Shown here: one piece after another, positions 36,011 through 48,515 of the stretch
How the letters are laid out: every line of letters begins with the position of its first letter
Numbering within the stretch: position 1 is the stretch's first letter
Assembly (NCBI RefSeq): GCF_965363235.1
Contig: NC_134846.1
Span: forward strand, 62,919,121 to 62,983,120
DNA: 64,000 nucleotides
Reading direction: 5' to 3'
Origin: Mytilus galloprovincialis
Taxonomy: Eukaryota > Mollusca > Bivalvia > Mytilida > Mytilidae
Program-made: the position numbers and the translations under genes
Notes under the pieces: generated by a model
What the model saw: the letters and a program-made list of their open reading frames with translations, nothing else
Databases searched by the model: none
What the model was told of the DNA's origin: nothing

Positions 36011-36669
36011 AATCTATAATGGAGAATTTTAGGTTGAGTTTGTATTTTTTCAGTTAGAATAACAGCTTACAGAACTTGTGACTCAATCAAGACGTAGCAA
36101 TCATTCCACTTAAGCTTGTTGCCATCTTCAATATTAAGCCTGGAACCTCAGTTTTAAGATTTTTTAACACCAATAACTTCATAAATCTTTTATTGAATTA
36201 TATGAAACTTGGACAGAAAATTTTATATGATCAATATGCTTAATTTCTCATACAGTAAATTAGCATTAAGATACAGTCTTAGGTTAAAGTTTTTAAAAAC
36301 CCCAAAAAGGTTGTCAAAATTTCATGGAAGACATGCATAGAAGATTTCTAATGCCATTTAAAATTGTATCCATAGAGAAATTTTACTCTTAAATAGGATA
36401 ATGTCTAATACAAAATAATGATTTTTTTTTCATTATTGTCTCTCGTGCAAAACATTACAATTCAGTGACTGAGATGGCATAATCTATTTGTGTAAAGCTT
36501 TATACTTCAGCAGGTAGAAGTCTTGGAGGTTTCATACTTTGAATGTAGATTCCGTATGTTTAGAAGTTTTCGTCTGTTCTATGTCAATTGTCCTTGACCT
36601 CTTTTTCTTGGTTCAGTGAATGCGTGTAAATATCAATATTTTTTTTGTCATGTAGAGTACGCACTTATA

Positions 36670-37069
36670 TAGTCCGAGATTACTCTGACGTCCAACGGCT
36701 GTTTTGGCAGACAAGCTGGGGCCGTGGGACGTCAGAGCTTGTCCCATATCAAAAAGTGGATATTTGCCCACCCAAAATAGATGCGCTGCTTCGTCGCTTC
36801 TGGTGCCGACTGACGGCCTTGGAATTATATAAATCGGGCCTCAATCTGTTCATTTTTCATTTATCTCTTCATTTATGTAAGTTTCACCTACCTGCCAACC
36901 TTTATTTTCTCATCATTAGACAGTTTTCACAGTGACTCAGTGACGAGTCATTCTACTTGCAATAATAGATGTAAGAAGATGTGGTATGAGTGCCATCAGA
37001 GCTCTGTCGTCCCACGGCCCCAGCTTGTCTGGCAAAACAGCCGTTGGACGTCAGAGTAATCTCGGACTA
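36670..37069. mobile_element. 400-bp Mutator-like MITE with 9-bp target duplication
   Basis: Long inverted termini, about 70 bases each: TAGTCCGAGATTACTCTGAC at the left and its complement GTCAGAGTAATCTCGGACTA at the right. The direct repeat GCACTTATA flanks it at 36661-36669 and 37070-37078. A 9-base duplication with long inverted termini is what Mutator-like transposons give. There is no transposase inside. The frames at 36645-36935 and 36986-37213 belong to the element and are not genes. Confidence 0.85.
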
Positions 37070-37564
37070 GCACTTATAATGAGTAATATAATAACTACAT
37101 TTAATTTGGTGTATGGGACCCTTGCAAAGTCTTGTCCGTCAAACATGATTCACCGAACCTTAATCTCATTTCATGGACAAGTCAGTATCTTGGATACTTT
37201 TGGATACTTTTAGCAAAAGGTTCATTTTATTTTGTGTACAAATGATTGTTAGGTTAACCTGTAGATCTTGCAGGTTTTATCTGACATTAACCTAATTTTC
37301 ATAGTTCATCGGTCGATGTTGAGTGTACACGTTTTTGTCTTTTTATCAGATACTATAAGAAATAGGTCGCCTATATATATATATAATGTATGAAATGATG
37401 GCATGGTATACATGTTGTCCATCAGTGTTTGGCTGAACTAGACCTCAATTTTTGGTTCATTGGTCAATGTTTAGTTTTGTAATTATGTCTGTTTATCAGC
37501 TACATAAAGCGATAGGCTACTACATTTGGGGAATGGTTAATTGTAATGTCTGTCTGTCTGGTAG

Positions 37565-37790
37565 GAAGTAAAATCACAAGAATACTGAACTCCGACGGAA
37601 ATAAAACGGTAAGTTCATAGTCAAATGGCAAAATCAAAAGCTCAAACACATCAAACGAATGGATAACAACTTACATATTCCTGACTTGGTATAGGCATTT
37701 TCTTATGCAGAAAATGATGGATTTGAACCTGGTTTTATAGATAGCTGAGCCTTTCATTTGTATATCAGTCGCATCATCTGCGTTTTATCT
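37565..37790 (+). repeat. dispersed repeat, copy 1
   Basis: AAAATGATGGATTTGAACCT then GGTTTTATAGATAGCTGAGCC, preceded by ACTCCGACGGAAATAAAACGG and ATCAAAAGCTCAAACACATC. A related copy is at 60115-60265; partial relatives are near 38650-38760 and 51950-52080 (opposite strand) and near 57110-57205. Confidence 0.55.
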
Positions 37791-38294
37791 GACGTTTATT
37801 TCATTTAAACAAGTGCATACTGGTGACTTACTGGTAGAAATTTGCATTTTGTTTTGGTTGACTGATGTGGCAGAATTTAAGATTGAGATTTTTTTCTGGT
37901 GTACATGTCTGTCTGGCAGGGGTCTTCTGACCTTGACCTTATTTTCATTGAGTTCATTGAGTCTTGATAAGGATGTCATGGTGCGGTCTGTTTCTCGTAC
38001 TATAAGCATTATGTCAACTTTATTCTGTGCGTAGAATGATTGCTGGGTGTACATGCATTTCCTGCGGTGTTTATCTGCCATTGACAAATTTTCTTCGATA
38101 ATATGTATTTTTATGTATGTACATGTAGTAAAACTTAATATTTATGAGTAATCACCCTAAACTCAATAAAATGTAAAGCAGGCGACACTTTCAGCGTGTG
38201 CACTCGTATGCGATAATGATATTGCATTTTAGTTATGCTGACTGAAGATTGAAGTTTAGGAATTAAGGTACTGGTTGGGATGGGTATTTGTATC

Positions 38295-38405
38295 ATAAAA
38301 ATATATCTAGTTTCATAAAAATATATCTAGTTTCATAATAGTATATTTAGTTTCATAAAAATAGATCTAGTTTCATAATAGTATATTTAGTTTCATAAAA
38401 ATGTA
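38295..38405 (+). repeat. short tandem repeat of ~20 bp
   Basis: Five to six imperfect copies of TAGTTTCATAAAAATATATC, some with TAATAGTATATT in place of the middle. Confidence 0.85.
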
Positions 38406-39340
38406 TTTCAGGAAAAAGGTTCTAGGGGCATACTTTCCAAATGACTTTTTCCCATATCTAATGTAAATAAACACCCTAAGGAGTTTATTATCCTTCTACC
38501 ATCATTTTGATCACTCTTGTCGCGGATTTCATACTTAAACACTAATTACCGGGTATGTGCGTTGTTGGGAGCCTGTTTCAGCCTTACACCCAACAAATAA
38601 TTATTGCTTACCTTTATTTAATGCTGTATTGGTTTAATAACTAGTTGTACAAAGTCAAGAATATGACAGTTGTTGTCCATTCATTGGATGTGTTTGAGCT
38701 GTTGATTGTGTCATTTGATTAGAGACTTTCGGAGTTCAGTATTTTTGTGATTTTACTTTATACTACTGTTTTTAATGCCATGATACTTATTGCAAGTAGA
38801 ATGGACGTTTTTACCGATACACTGCTGCGTCAGCATGCAATGCATCCCATTAACTGGTAGTTTGTTAGTAGAGGTTTGACAAAGGTTTAGTTAGGGGACA
38901 ACCATTTGATATTCAGGGCTGGAGGGGGCAAAGTATTTTTTGCGGATTAACTATTTGATTACATCTGTTGCTGTTTATTGTATTTTGTATTGCTGACTAT
39001 TCATTTTCATCCTTACGTCTGTATTTTCATTCATTTCCAATACCAAATCAATAGGTTAAAATAATATTTTTATTTAGATTTATACGTCTTATCTGGTTGC
39101 AGGGATAAAAGTCAATGTGACATCAACCAACGATTAAAACAATAAAGCCACAAAATGTGTTAATTTGTCAATATATGGTCTTTAATTTGGTTGAAAGTGT
39201 CCGTGGGTGACAGGATAAACCAATAAATAACGACAACGTGAAAACCAAACTAGCTTAGAATATGATAACATTCAGGATGGGAAAACATATTGTAAAACTA
39301 AAACAAAACACATTTTTAAATTTGTTATCGTACTGATTTT

Positions 39341-39346
39341 TTTATT
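39341..39346 (-). terminator. polyadenylation signal of paralogue A
   Basis: AATAAA on the minus strand, 34 bases after the stop codon, in a block (GCTGAAATAAA then TCAGTACGATAACAAA) shared with paralogue B. Confidence 0.6.
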
Positions 39347-39379
39347 TCAGCATTTGCTACAGATGACATATTTTTAGTC

Positions 39380-42300
39380 TTATTTTCCTTTCTTCAATCG
39401 CAGTATCCTGTCTCTTACTCTCTTCCAAAAATTCCCTTTTCCGTTTGGCTTGTTTTTCTGTAATTTGAAAAAAATCTAATTTAATATACAATTGAATGCA
39501 TATGAAACATTTGTTCACATACTATCGAAAAAGTCTCTTCTGTTATTGATTAGTTTTAGTATATGATTTGGTTTATATAAAGGCAACAGTAGTATACCGC
39601 TGTTCAAAACTCATAAATCTATGGACAAAAAACAAAATCGGGGTAACAAACTAAAACTGAGGGAAACGCATTAAATATTACAGGAGAACAACGACACAAC
39701 ATTAAAATGTAACACACACAGCAACGGACTAAGCATTAGACAAATTCCGATGAGAATAACCAATATAACATTAAAACCTTAGTATTGCAATGGAAACGGA
39801 AACAATATTTAAATTATTGCCATTAGAAAATATAATATTATCTTCTTTTCTATATATAAACAGTACAAATTAGGACTAAAACTAGTCAAATATATAGCAA
39901 ACAGCCACATGTTCTTATGGCATAGAATCTCTTTTTTTTAATTTGGTTTTATATATTAGTATATCTTTAAATAGTTTTTTTTAAATAAGGAGATTTTTCT
40001 GTAATATTTTGAATTATTCCCACTAATTAACTGTGACACAATAGACGACACGCAACATTGTATCTTCAACTTTTGTATTAGGTTTTGGACTTTCAGATAT
40101 TATGGATTACAGCATCCCTGTAACTACATTAATTTTCGATGCCTTTCTGGTGCAGAAACATTGAAACCTTAAATATTCATATCAATAGAATATCACAGGG
40201 ACTTTTTAGTATAGACTGTATTTAAATATCACACAGGACATAAGAGATACGGGTTTGAAATTTAGCAGCAAATATATATATATATATATATAAACTACGG
40301 TGATGGGTGTATTCTATAAAGGTAGAATAATTGTACAAAAAGAAGCATAAAACAATGACCATTCATTTTCAATATAATCTTTAATATTTCATTAGCTTTT
40401 TTCATGTCTTAATCTTTTGTATTTAAAATTGACCTTTTAAATTGTCAATACTCAACAAAAATGTAGGTAGTGCAAGTTATATTCATTTAGTCAGATAGAA
40501 ACATTTTGCCATTGAGCTGTGAACGTATAATTGTACGTATAATTGTACTGGTCAAAACTTGAATTTTATTGACACTAACCTTCCCTTCATTTCTTCTTAG
40601 TGCATGATATTTCTGAAATGCTGTCCTGTCGAATGTAAGGTCACAATCTGAAATATAAGAAACCCTTTGAAATTTGTGAATGATTGTTGATATCACCAAT
40701 AAACGTCTTTTTTTTTGTTTGTTATGTATGATCACATGATTGTGTTCTTTCTCATTGACATAACTCCACATTATCTATTATTCATAAAGCATTATTGCGA
40801 GAAGTGATAAAGATGACCCTATTTCTATAATGCCCCAGTAAACCGTTTTAGTGTGTGATTTCAGAAAGGCTAGTTAATAGAAAACAAAAAAATATAGACA
40901 ACAATAAACGAATCATGATATACAACACATTACTACACTACACTATCATCACTTACAAAAGCTGTTTTTTTAGCTGTATTCTGCCTATGGTTACGCGCTT
41001 CTTTTGACAATATTATACAATTACTGTCTTTTGATGAGGTATATTTGTAGTTTTATTGACTTTTAAAAACTGATATTCACTGACATTATTGATCATGTAA
41101 TTTCATTTGTAAGTACTAAATTTAAACTTAACCTTTAGAATTCAATTCGTTCCAATCATCTTTACAAGTTCCTCGGCATGATCTGCAAGTTCTGGTTGCT
41201 GAAAATATTAAACAAAATTATGCGGTGTTACGTTATTTTAACAAAGCTTAGACAATCTGTACACTTCGTCAAAATGATCAAACTTTATGAACGATACGTG
41301 TTAAATTCATTAGAAAAAAATAATCTTAAGGTCAAATTTGATTTATTGACAATCCTACAGTATCTCCGTATTCTTATTAATAGTTATTGTTGTATATTAT
41401 TTCGTATAGATTCATTATGAAGTAACCAATTTATTTTCTATTTTCGGGGAAAGGAATGGTAGGAGGATTTAAAAAAAACTTAAATAAACGAAAATGAATC
41501 TTGACCCAAACATTTGTTGAAAATAGTTAAATCTTTCCGCGCCATGATTAAACAAAGCGTTTTGTGCAGAGAAAATCCCCTTTACCCTCCCACATCAGAA
41601 TATTCGACGGTGTTATCTTGTAAGTAACTTTTGATGAATTATGGCTTACATCTATGCAACCTTCATGCATCAATATCTATTACTAAATGTTTTACCTCTA
41701 CAAGTTGATCTGCATTCTTTGCAGTTTTCCATTGGTACAAACTTATGCTTCACGCCACATGCCTCTATCCTATCCCTATATGACTTTCTGGCTGCCTTCA
41801 TTTGTTCTCTCAACTCTTCAAGTGTCTCACGTTTCACAATGTCGTCATCAGTTGTCACTTAAACACAAACAAATTGCAATGAGATGCTAAGAATTTCAAA
41901 AATAATTTTAAACACGTATCTAAAATAATGATAGTATAATACCGTTATTCGTGAAGGCATTGTTAATCTAATGATATCAACGTCTAATTTTTCTCTTAAA
42001 TGAAATGTTATATTTGTTGGATTTGGTCTTTATTTAAAACATTTTCCTGCTACATTGTTTTTCAAAACTTAATTTGCATGTGCATACAAAGTAAGGATAC
42101 TCATTTCTATTCGCAAAGGGTACTGTCATTTATGTTTTTCCAAACTCTAGTACTGTCATATGTTTCAATATCCAAACAGTTTTAAACAACTATTACCTTC
42201 CTCCTCTTCGTCGTCTCTCTTTTCGATTTCTGATGGGTTATCAATATTTTCATCATTCTCCTCTTCTAAAGATTCGTCATCAGATCTTTCCTCTCTTTCC

Positions 42301-45300
42301 ATTTCATCAATGTTTTCATCGCTTTCCTCGTCGATAAATTCGTCTTCCGATCTTTCATCTTTATCATTCAGGTCATCCTCATCAGTGAATTCTTCCTCTC
42401 GTTCTGATATGTCATGGACGTTATCATTGCTGTCTTCGTCAAGGTTACCAAAGTCATCTTGACATTTACCAGCCACAAGGATGGCAATGAAAAACAGGAC
42501 TACCCGTGTTGTTTTCTACAATTGTCAAATCAAGTTGAATTGACCATTGTACGGTAGATAAATGATAAAATGTTTGAATTTTTGAATCACGTTAATTATC
42601 GACGCCAAAATTGTTATATTCATGTAATGTTAAATTTTTAGCGTGTATTTAAAAAAATATCAATTTCTATACTATTAAACGAGAAGACCTCATTTTGTGT
42701 GTCGCTTCTCTTCCTTCCACAATATATTAATCATCATGCCTCTGTGTCCTATAGGTAACATGCATAGTCGCATTTGTCATCCATTCTTATGATTATTGAG
42801 ATTGAGTTATTTTGGGAGAAAAAGACAAAAGGGTGTCCGGATATTGATTCCGTCATCAGACTGACTTTTGGCCATAGATAGGTTTTCCGGTTTTAAACAT
42901 GCACAACTACATCCAATCGTATGATTGATAACAAAAATGAAAATTAAATAAGCCAATCAGAGCGTTCTCCATATTATGGTTTTTGGATCGCAAGAACCAC
43001 AACTATTATACCTCCTTAGAGAGGACAATTATTTTTCGCGTTTATCTACATGTAAGCTACGATTATAATACTATGATATATAGAGACTTTCTGTATAATT
43101 CTGTCTACTGTTTTCTTTGAAATGACTATTTAAGGGGTCTTACCAGTTGCATATATATTGAAATAAGTAAAACATGTGGAAAAAAGAATGTGTCCATAGC
43201 ACACGGATGCAACATCGGCACTATCATTTTCTATGTTCAGTGGACGGTGAAATTGAGTAACATCTCTAATTTGGCATTCAAAATTAGAAAGATTATATCA
43301 TAGGGAACATAATTATTTACTAAGTTTCGAGTTGAATGAACTTCAACTTCATCAAAAACTACCTCGACCAAAAAGTTAAACCTGAAGCCGGACAGACGAA
43401 CGGATGGTACGAACGATCGAACGAACGGTCGCATTTCTTTGAAATGACTATTTAAGGGGTCATACCAGTTGCATATATATTGAAATAAGTAAAACATGTG
43501 GGGAAAAAATGTGTCCATAGCACACGGATGCAACATCGGCACTATCATTTTCTATGTTCAGTGGACGGTGAAATTGAGTAACATCTCTAATTTGGCATTC
43601 AAAATTAGAAAGATTATATCATAGGGAACATAATTATTTACTAAGTTTCGAGTTGATTGAACTTCAACTTCATCAAAAACTACCTCGACCAAAAAGTTAA
43701 ACCTGAAGCCGGACAGACGGGCGGACGGTACGAACGAACGAACGAACGAACGAACGGTCGCACAGACTAGGAAACATAATGGCATTAAATGGAGCATAAA
43801 AATTTATTGTTGAAAGTGAAAGTAGTGATTTGGCCAAAATGAAAGTATGGTGGAGACTTGAGGGAGGCAGGACTTTTTCGGGACGTCAGGATCGGGTGTT
43901 TTTAAGCTCGGGATTTCGGGGTTTATCCTTTAGTGATCCGGGAATATTTTTTTTCGAATTTCGGGATGTCGGGATATGAATGTCTTTAAATTCGGCACCT
44001 CGGGATTTCATGTTTTTAAGCCCGGGATTTCGGGATGAGGACCCCTCCGATCCGTGACCCCTCAAATTAGCCTTCGTCATTTATACAAGATTCAAATCCT
44101 CCCATTGGCATGTTAATAGGGCTCTGAAAAGAAAAAAAAAAGTACTGATGGACTGTCCTAGAAGCATATTTATTTTTGTTAGAATAATAATGGTCTATAA
44201 GCAGTTACATTTTATTTATGTTTGAAGCGGTGCAAATTTTTAATTTGATAATTTGATTTGACTTTTACAAAGAAAATGCATTGTAGTAAAGGGGTAGAAT
44301 AATTGTGGTTTGAGGCCAGAGACATGAACATAATTGAATTTAACAGAAAGGAAACAGATAACGGACTTAGGAACAAAAGTGAGGGGGCTTTTGATACCTT
44401 TTATGAAATTCTCCAGACATAATATCTTTTACAAAAATTCACCCTACAACAGTTTACAACTGTGTATGCCCGCGATTTCGCGGGTGTGATCTAGTAGAAT
44501 GTTTAATTTTGCAGTTTGTTCCACTGCCAATTCTACCTATGAAACAATGTTCAAAAACATAACGTTTGACATTATATGACATGTTCTATAAACTGTTGTC
44601 TTTAAATTTGTCAATCCATAAAAATTATGAAAATGTTGTGCCTGTTATGGTATATAGAGGTATAAAATTCTGAGATAAGTACCGGTGGTCTTTTCAGTCA
44701 CTTGGCCGGCTACAGTAGTTTATCGATTTTCAATATCATAATTCGATATGAAAGAGACAAATCAAGATAACAAACAAAAACTGAGTGAATCGCATGAACT
44801 CCAAAAAGGGTGCATTCGTAAGCGTCGACATGGTAAATATAAAAAAGCAGATGTGATATGATTGCCAATGAGGCAACTCTCCACAAGAAACCAAATGACA
44901 CAGAACTTAACAACTATAGGTCACTGTATGGCCTTCAACAATGAGCCAATCCCATACCGTCCCCGAAATGAAAAATGTAAAACAATTCAAACGAGAAAAC
45001 AGACAGCCTAATATATGTACAAACAAGAATGTGTCCATAGTACACGGATGCCCCACTCGCACTATCATTTTCTATGTTCAGTGGACCGTGAAATTGGGTA
45101 AAAACTTTAATTTGGAATAAAAATTAGAAATATCATATGGAACATGTGTGCTAAGTTTCAAGTTGATGTAACTTTAACTTCATCAAAAACTACCTTGACC
45201 AAAAACTTTAACCTGAATTTCGCACTATCATTTTTTTATGTTCAGTGGACCATGAAATTGGGGTCAAAACTATAATTTGGCATTAAAATTAGAAAGATCA

Positions 45301-46581
45301 TATCATGGGGAACATGTGTACTAAGTTTGAAGTTGATTGGACTTCAACTTCATCAAAAACTACCTTGACCAAAAACTTTAACCTGAAGCGAACGGACGCA
45401 CAGACGGACGAACGAACGAACGGACGCACAGACCAGAAAACATAATGCCCCTCTACTATCGTAGGTGGGGCATAAATATGAACGAAAAACAAATATGCAA
45501 CACATGAACAAACGACAACCACTGAATTACAGACTCATGACTTGGGACAGGCACATACATACATAATGTGGCGGGGTTAAACATGTTAGTGGGAATCCAA
45601 ACATGTAATTCTTGCATCATCCGAAATAGGAGTTTACACTCTCAAAATTTCACAACTAAGACTAGAATATAATCGGCAAAATTACGGATCTGACGACTTA
45701 ACTGGTACCTAAAGATCTAAAACCACGAAAACGTCGTTTGATAATAAATATCAACTATTTAGTTAACCAATTCGTGATGCTGACCATAACACCTATTTGT
45801 TGATTTCAGTAGCTTTTCTCCATTAATCTGTTGAAGAAGTGTTTGTTTAAAGATCATACCCTGGTAATGAAGTCAGAATAGCGTCAACATGCATGAGCGT
45901 AACATAATAACTGGGATATGAAAACGCCATAAGAGGGATAAGAGTATATAGAACTGCTACGAATAAGGAAAGTTGGCAATAAGAATTTTGCTGGATGCTT
46001 TTTCGTTTTGTCTTTGAGAAGGTTCTGAATTACATCTGCTTCAGATGAATATAATGACACTGTCAATAGAAAGATAGATTTTAATCAATACACTTGGATA
46101 CATGTAGCAATATCTTACAGGTATATTGATAGGGAAGACTATTTGACCCGGAACGTAGAGCTTGAACAAACTTTGTAGGATTAGATCAACTACAAATGAA
46201 AATACCAGAAAGGTAACCATATACGATAACTCTTACAAGTTTATAATTACCTTGTTGGAACAAAACAGAATGTTCAGAAACTCATGAAATGTTTCAATAA
46301 TAATGCATTCGCAAACTAAATAAGTCACAAACAATAATTACATGTCTTGATATTGGGCAGTAATATTACAGTGATAACCGCAATACTTATATAATAGTTT
46401 TGAATACGCAATACAAGCTTTCATTCATCAGTTTTAAGATTTTGATTGTAAATCAATTGAACTATAGGGCATTCAAAACGCTTAAAAGTGTTAATATGAT
46501 TAATTTTAACTTTAAAATGTTTTTAATAATTATAACTCAAGTTCATCAAAATAATACGAATAAAAAAATAAAACTTACCAT
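39380..46581 (-). CDS. secreted acidic/cysteine-rich protein, paralogue A (family not recognised)
   Basis: Minus-strand exons in order: one ending at 46579 with its last three bases the ATG (46581-46579), then 42515-42197, 41857-41696, 41198-41133, 40647-40580 and 39457-39380 (stop). All phases agree, giving 231 aa. Residues 1-18 (MKTTRVVLFFIAILV...) are a signal peptide. Residues ~20-107 are mostly Asp/Glu, with a DENID module repeated about 22 residues apart. Residues 117-140 look like a charged helix. Residues 141-185 hold eight cysteines spaced 11-2-3-5-2-3-11, and the tail (207-231) is basic (WKRVRDRILRLKKGK). KR pairs at the end of the acidic part could be processing sites. An acidic pro-region before a basic, disulfide-rich part recalls antimicrobial or toxin precursors; a matrix protein is also possible. 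Function is unknown. The sister gene is at 56053-61227. Confidence 0.75.
39570..39740 (-). repeat. dispersed mollusc repeat, minus-strand copy
   Basis: Reads in reverse as GGTTTTAGTTTGTTAC-type sequence, CATAGATTTATGAGTTTTGA and GCGGTATACTACTGTTGCC. Relatives on the plus strand are at 47790-48010, 50925-51085 and 58225-58305. Just downstream of paralogue A's last intron boundary, within intron 5. Confidence 0.6.
40271..40294 (+). repeat. (AT)n microsatellite
   Basis: About eleven AT dinucleotides in an intron of paralogue A. Confidence 0.95.
43113..43757 (-). repeat. 322-bp tandem duplication of an ATGCCCC-family element
   Basis: TTCTTTGAAATGACTATTTA starts at 43113 and again at 43435. The two units are nearly identical, including GTCCATAGCACACGGATGC. 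On the minus strand each is a relative of 13411-13660. The right unit ends in (CGAA)n at 43733-43756. The antisense frames 43237-43548 and 43558-43797 arise from the repeat. Confidence 0.85.
43870..44065 (+). repeat. GC-rich repeat built on CGGGATTTCGGG
   Basis: TCGGGATTTCGGG-type words recur about every 30-40 bases with TTTTTAAGC spacers. An antisense frame (43886-44080) is a by-product. It is compositionally unlike its surroundings and sits inside the Helitron-like element. Confidence 0.6.
44838..45008 (-). mobile_element. SINE-like dispersed repeat, minus-strand copy
   Basis: Reverse complement of the 32829-33018 family (GATTGCCAATGAGGCAACTC, GGTCACTGTATGGCCTTC, AAAACAATTCAAACGAGAAAA). 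It lies in intron 1 of the first secreted-protein gene. Confidence 0.65.
45022..45473 (-). mobile_element. ATGCCCC-family element with internal partial duplication
   Basis: Contains AGAATGTGTCCATAGTACAC, two copies of CACTATCATTTT...TATGTTCAGTGGACC and of CTACCTTGACCAAAAACTTT, a run of ACGGACGAACGAACG and the end GTGGGGCATAA. Same family as 13411-13660, opposite strand, in intron 1 of paralogue A. Confidence 0.7.
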
Positions 46582-46656
46582 TATGCTTCGAATAAAATAC
46601 AATATGTTACAAGTGGAAAATTGTATCAAATATCAACCGTTCTGTGAAATATTATG

Positions 46657-46672
46657 TTACTTTTTAATTACT
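46657..46672 (-). promoter_or_regulatory. conserved upstream block of paralogue A
   Basis: TTACTTTTTAATTACT (+ strand) lies 76 bases upstream of the start codon. The same 16 bases lie 75 bases upstream in paralogue B. On the coding strand it reads AGTAATTAAAAAGTAA, which could be a TATA-like core promoter or a 5' UTR element. Confidence 0.4.
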
Positions 46673-46829
46673 TTACCACACCAACATCAAAATTTATGGA
46701 TTTGTTTTTAGATTTGAAGACTGAACACTTTTCTTTAGAATAGAAATTCTGAAGATGCAGATTCCAAATAAATTTAAAGGAACTATATGCAATCCCATTT
46801 TATAAGAAGCAGGACAGAAAAAAAAAAGA

Positions 46830-47780
46830 AATCAATTAATATTTAAAAAACAAAACCCGAATGTATTGGAACAACCACCACCAATCTATCACGTCTGCTT
46901 TTTTGTGGTACAAAACTGAATATTTTAACATTCTTATTATGACTATATATTATTTTTTTTCCTTTTTGCTAAAATAGACTTATATAAATGATACAAATAA
47001 AATAAAATACGTTAGCTCTGTTCTAGATAGATTACAATTTGTTATCATATGAAAAGGTAATACATTTAAACAGAGAGCGAAATTCATCACCAAGCTATTA
47101 AGTTTGGAGTCAATAACAGAAACACTCTTGACTATCATTGCCAAAACAAAACCCCATCCAATATCAATTGATAGACTGTGATTGCCTTTCCTAACCTTTC
47201 TTTCTGTTTCTAATTCTCGTATTAAAATTGTTTTTCAGATAATTTATGTTTACAGAATAGCTTATTCAGTGTCCTAAATCTATTTTTGAATATATTAATG
47301 CTGTATATTTTGCTTCAAAATATTACTTTATGAAGATGCATCAAGCTATCCTGCATATAATTTTGTACGCAAGACTGCGACTTTGACGCTCGAATAAAAA
47401 AATATAGACGTAACGTTAGATACTTCACAGTTCAAATTGTTTTTGTGTTAATCATATATTACTATCACTACATGAATTTTATATATGTAATGTACATTTC
47501 AATCACTCAGGCTTAAAATACAGGATAAGATAATTCGGTAAGGTTTCTATTAACTTGTGTTTGACCTAAAATTGGCCATTTTGACCAAGTTTTATTGGAA
47601 ATGTATACAATTTATTTACAAAAAGCTTTAGATGATGATGCAATTTGGTGTCCGATGGACAGTCGTCTCATTAGCAATCTTTCAGCATCGTGTTATTTTT
47701 ATTTTGAGTTGATATTTTTAGCTATAATTTACAAAAAGTATACATTTTGATAATATTAATATTACTCATTTCAATTTTTC
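46830..47780. other. AT-rich stretch upstream of paralogue A
   Basis: No gene was recognised. A short SINE-tail fragment (GACAGTCGTCTCATTAGCAA) lies near 47658. Part of it is presumably upstream regulatory DNA of paralogue A. Confidence 0.4.
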
Positions 47781-47789
47781 TTAAATGTC

Positions 47790-48010
47790 CTGTACCAAGT
47801 CAGGAAAATGGCAGTTGTTATCTTATAGTTGGTTTCTGTGTGTGTTGCATTGTCGTATGTTTTTGTTACACTTGAGTGTTTCTGTTGTTTCGTTATTTTC
47901 CTCTTCTGGTTGATATGTTTTCCTCGGTTTTAGTTTGAGACCAGGATTTGTATTTTCTCAATCGATTTATGCCTTTCGAACAGTGGTATACTTCTGTTGC
48001 CTTTATTTCC
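47790..48010 (+). repeat. dispersed mollusc repeat
   Basis: GGCAGTTGTTATCTTATAG, TTCCTCGGTTTTAGTTTGAG and CAGTGGTATACTTCTGTTGCC, in the order seen in the other copies of this family. Confidence 0.6.
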
Positions 48011-48311
48011 CATAAGCATGATTGGTTTTACTATTTTATCAAAACGAACATTTTGATCTTTTTCAGACAGATTGTTCATGCACTTACACCATACATTTGT
48101 TTTGATGACTTTATCGGTTGTGTCATTTTTTTATTTGAAAAATTTACAGATCTTGAAAAAAAAAATACCCACATAATTTTTATATTTCAAACAATAACCG
48201 ACCACAACAATTTTAATTTATGCGGAAGAAACATTTATGTCTTTAGTTAGTTATAATGAGCTATAATAATATACTATTGACTTTTTGGATTTTTTTGACA
48301 ATTTGGACATC

Positions 48312-48515
48312 AAATAGTTATCAAAGGTAATAATTTCATACGCCAGACGCCCGTTTCGTCTTCATCAGACTCATCCGTGACGTGCAGATCACAATAGTTA
48401 GAAAGCCAAACAAGTATAAAGTTTCAAGAGCATTGAGAACCCAAAATTCCAAAACGTTATGCCAATTACGGCTAAGAATATCTATGCCTGGGGTAAGAAA
48501 ATCCTTAGTATTTCA
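48312..48515 (+). repeat. GCCAGACGC...TTTCGTC dispersed repeat
   Basis: ATACGCCAGACGCCCGTTTCG, CATCAGACTCATCCGTGACG and AGAGCATTGAGAACCCAAAA. This bivalve family recurs at 48935, 50065, 50690 and 57635. Confidence 0.65.

Larger units (their letters stand above)
42666..44495 (+). mobile_element. non-autonomous Helitron-like element
   Basis: The left end TCTATACTATTAAACGAGAA starts with TC. The right end has the hairpin CCCGCGA-TT-TCGCGGG (44469-44484), then TGTGAT, then CTAGT (44491-44495). A GC-rich hairpin about six bases before CTRR-T is the Helitron 3' signature. The 5' flanking base is T rather than the expected A, a weak point. No Rep/helicase is present. The middle is filled by later repeats (43113-43757 and the GC-rich part near 43870-44060). 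It lies in intron 1 of paralogue A. Confidence 0.6.

Noticed and set aside
36645-37213. Two open frames near 36.7-37.2 kb
   Set aside because: They overlap the inverted termini of the 400-bp MITE.
42160-42462. Serine-rich plus-strand frame (and the like at 59580-59951)
   Set aside because: It is the antisense of the acidic exon; GAA/GAT codons read in reverse give serine. The minus-strand model has splice sites, a signal peptide and a paralogue.
43558-43757. (CGAA)n tract as a structured regulatory site
   Set aside because: It is a microsatellite at the end of a repeat family seen elsewhere in the window.
43237-43797. Pair of similar minus-strand frames
   Set aside because: Explained by the 322-bp tandem duplication of a dispersed repeat.
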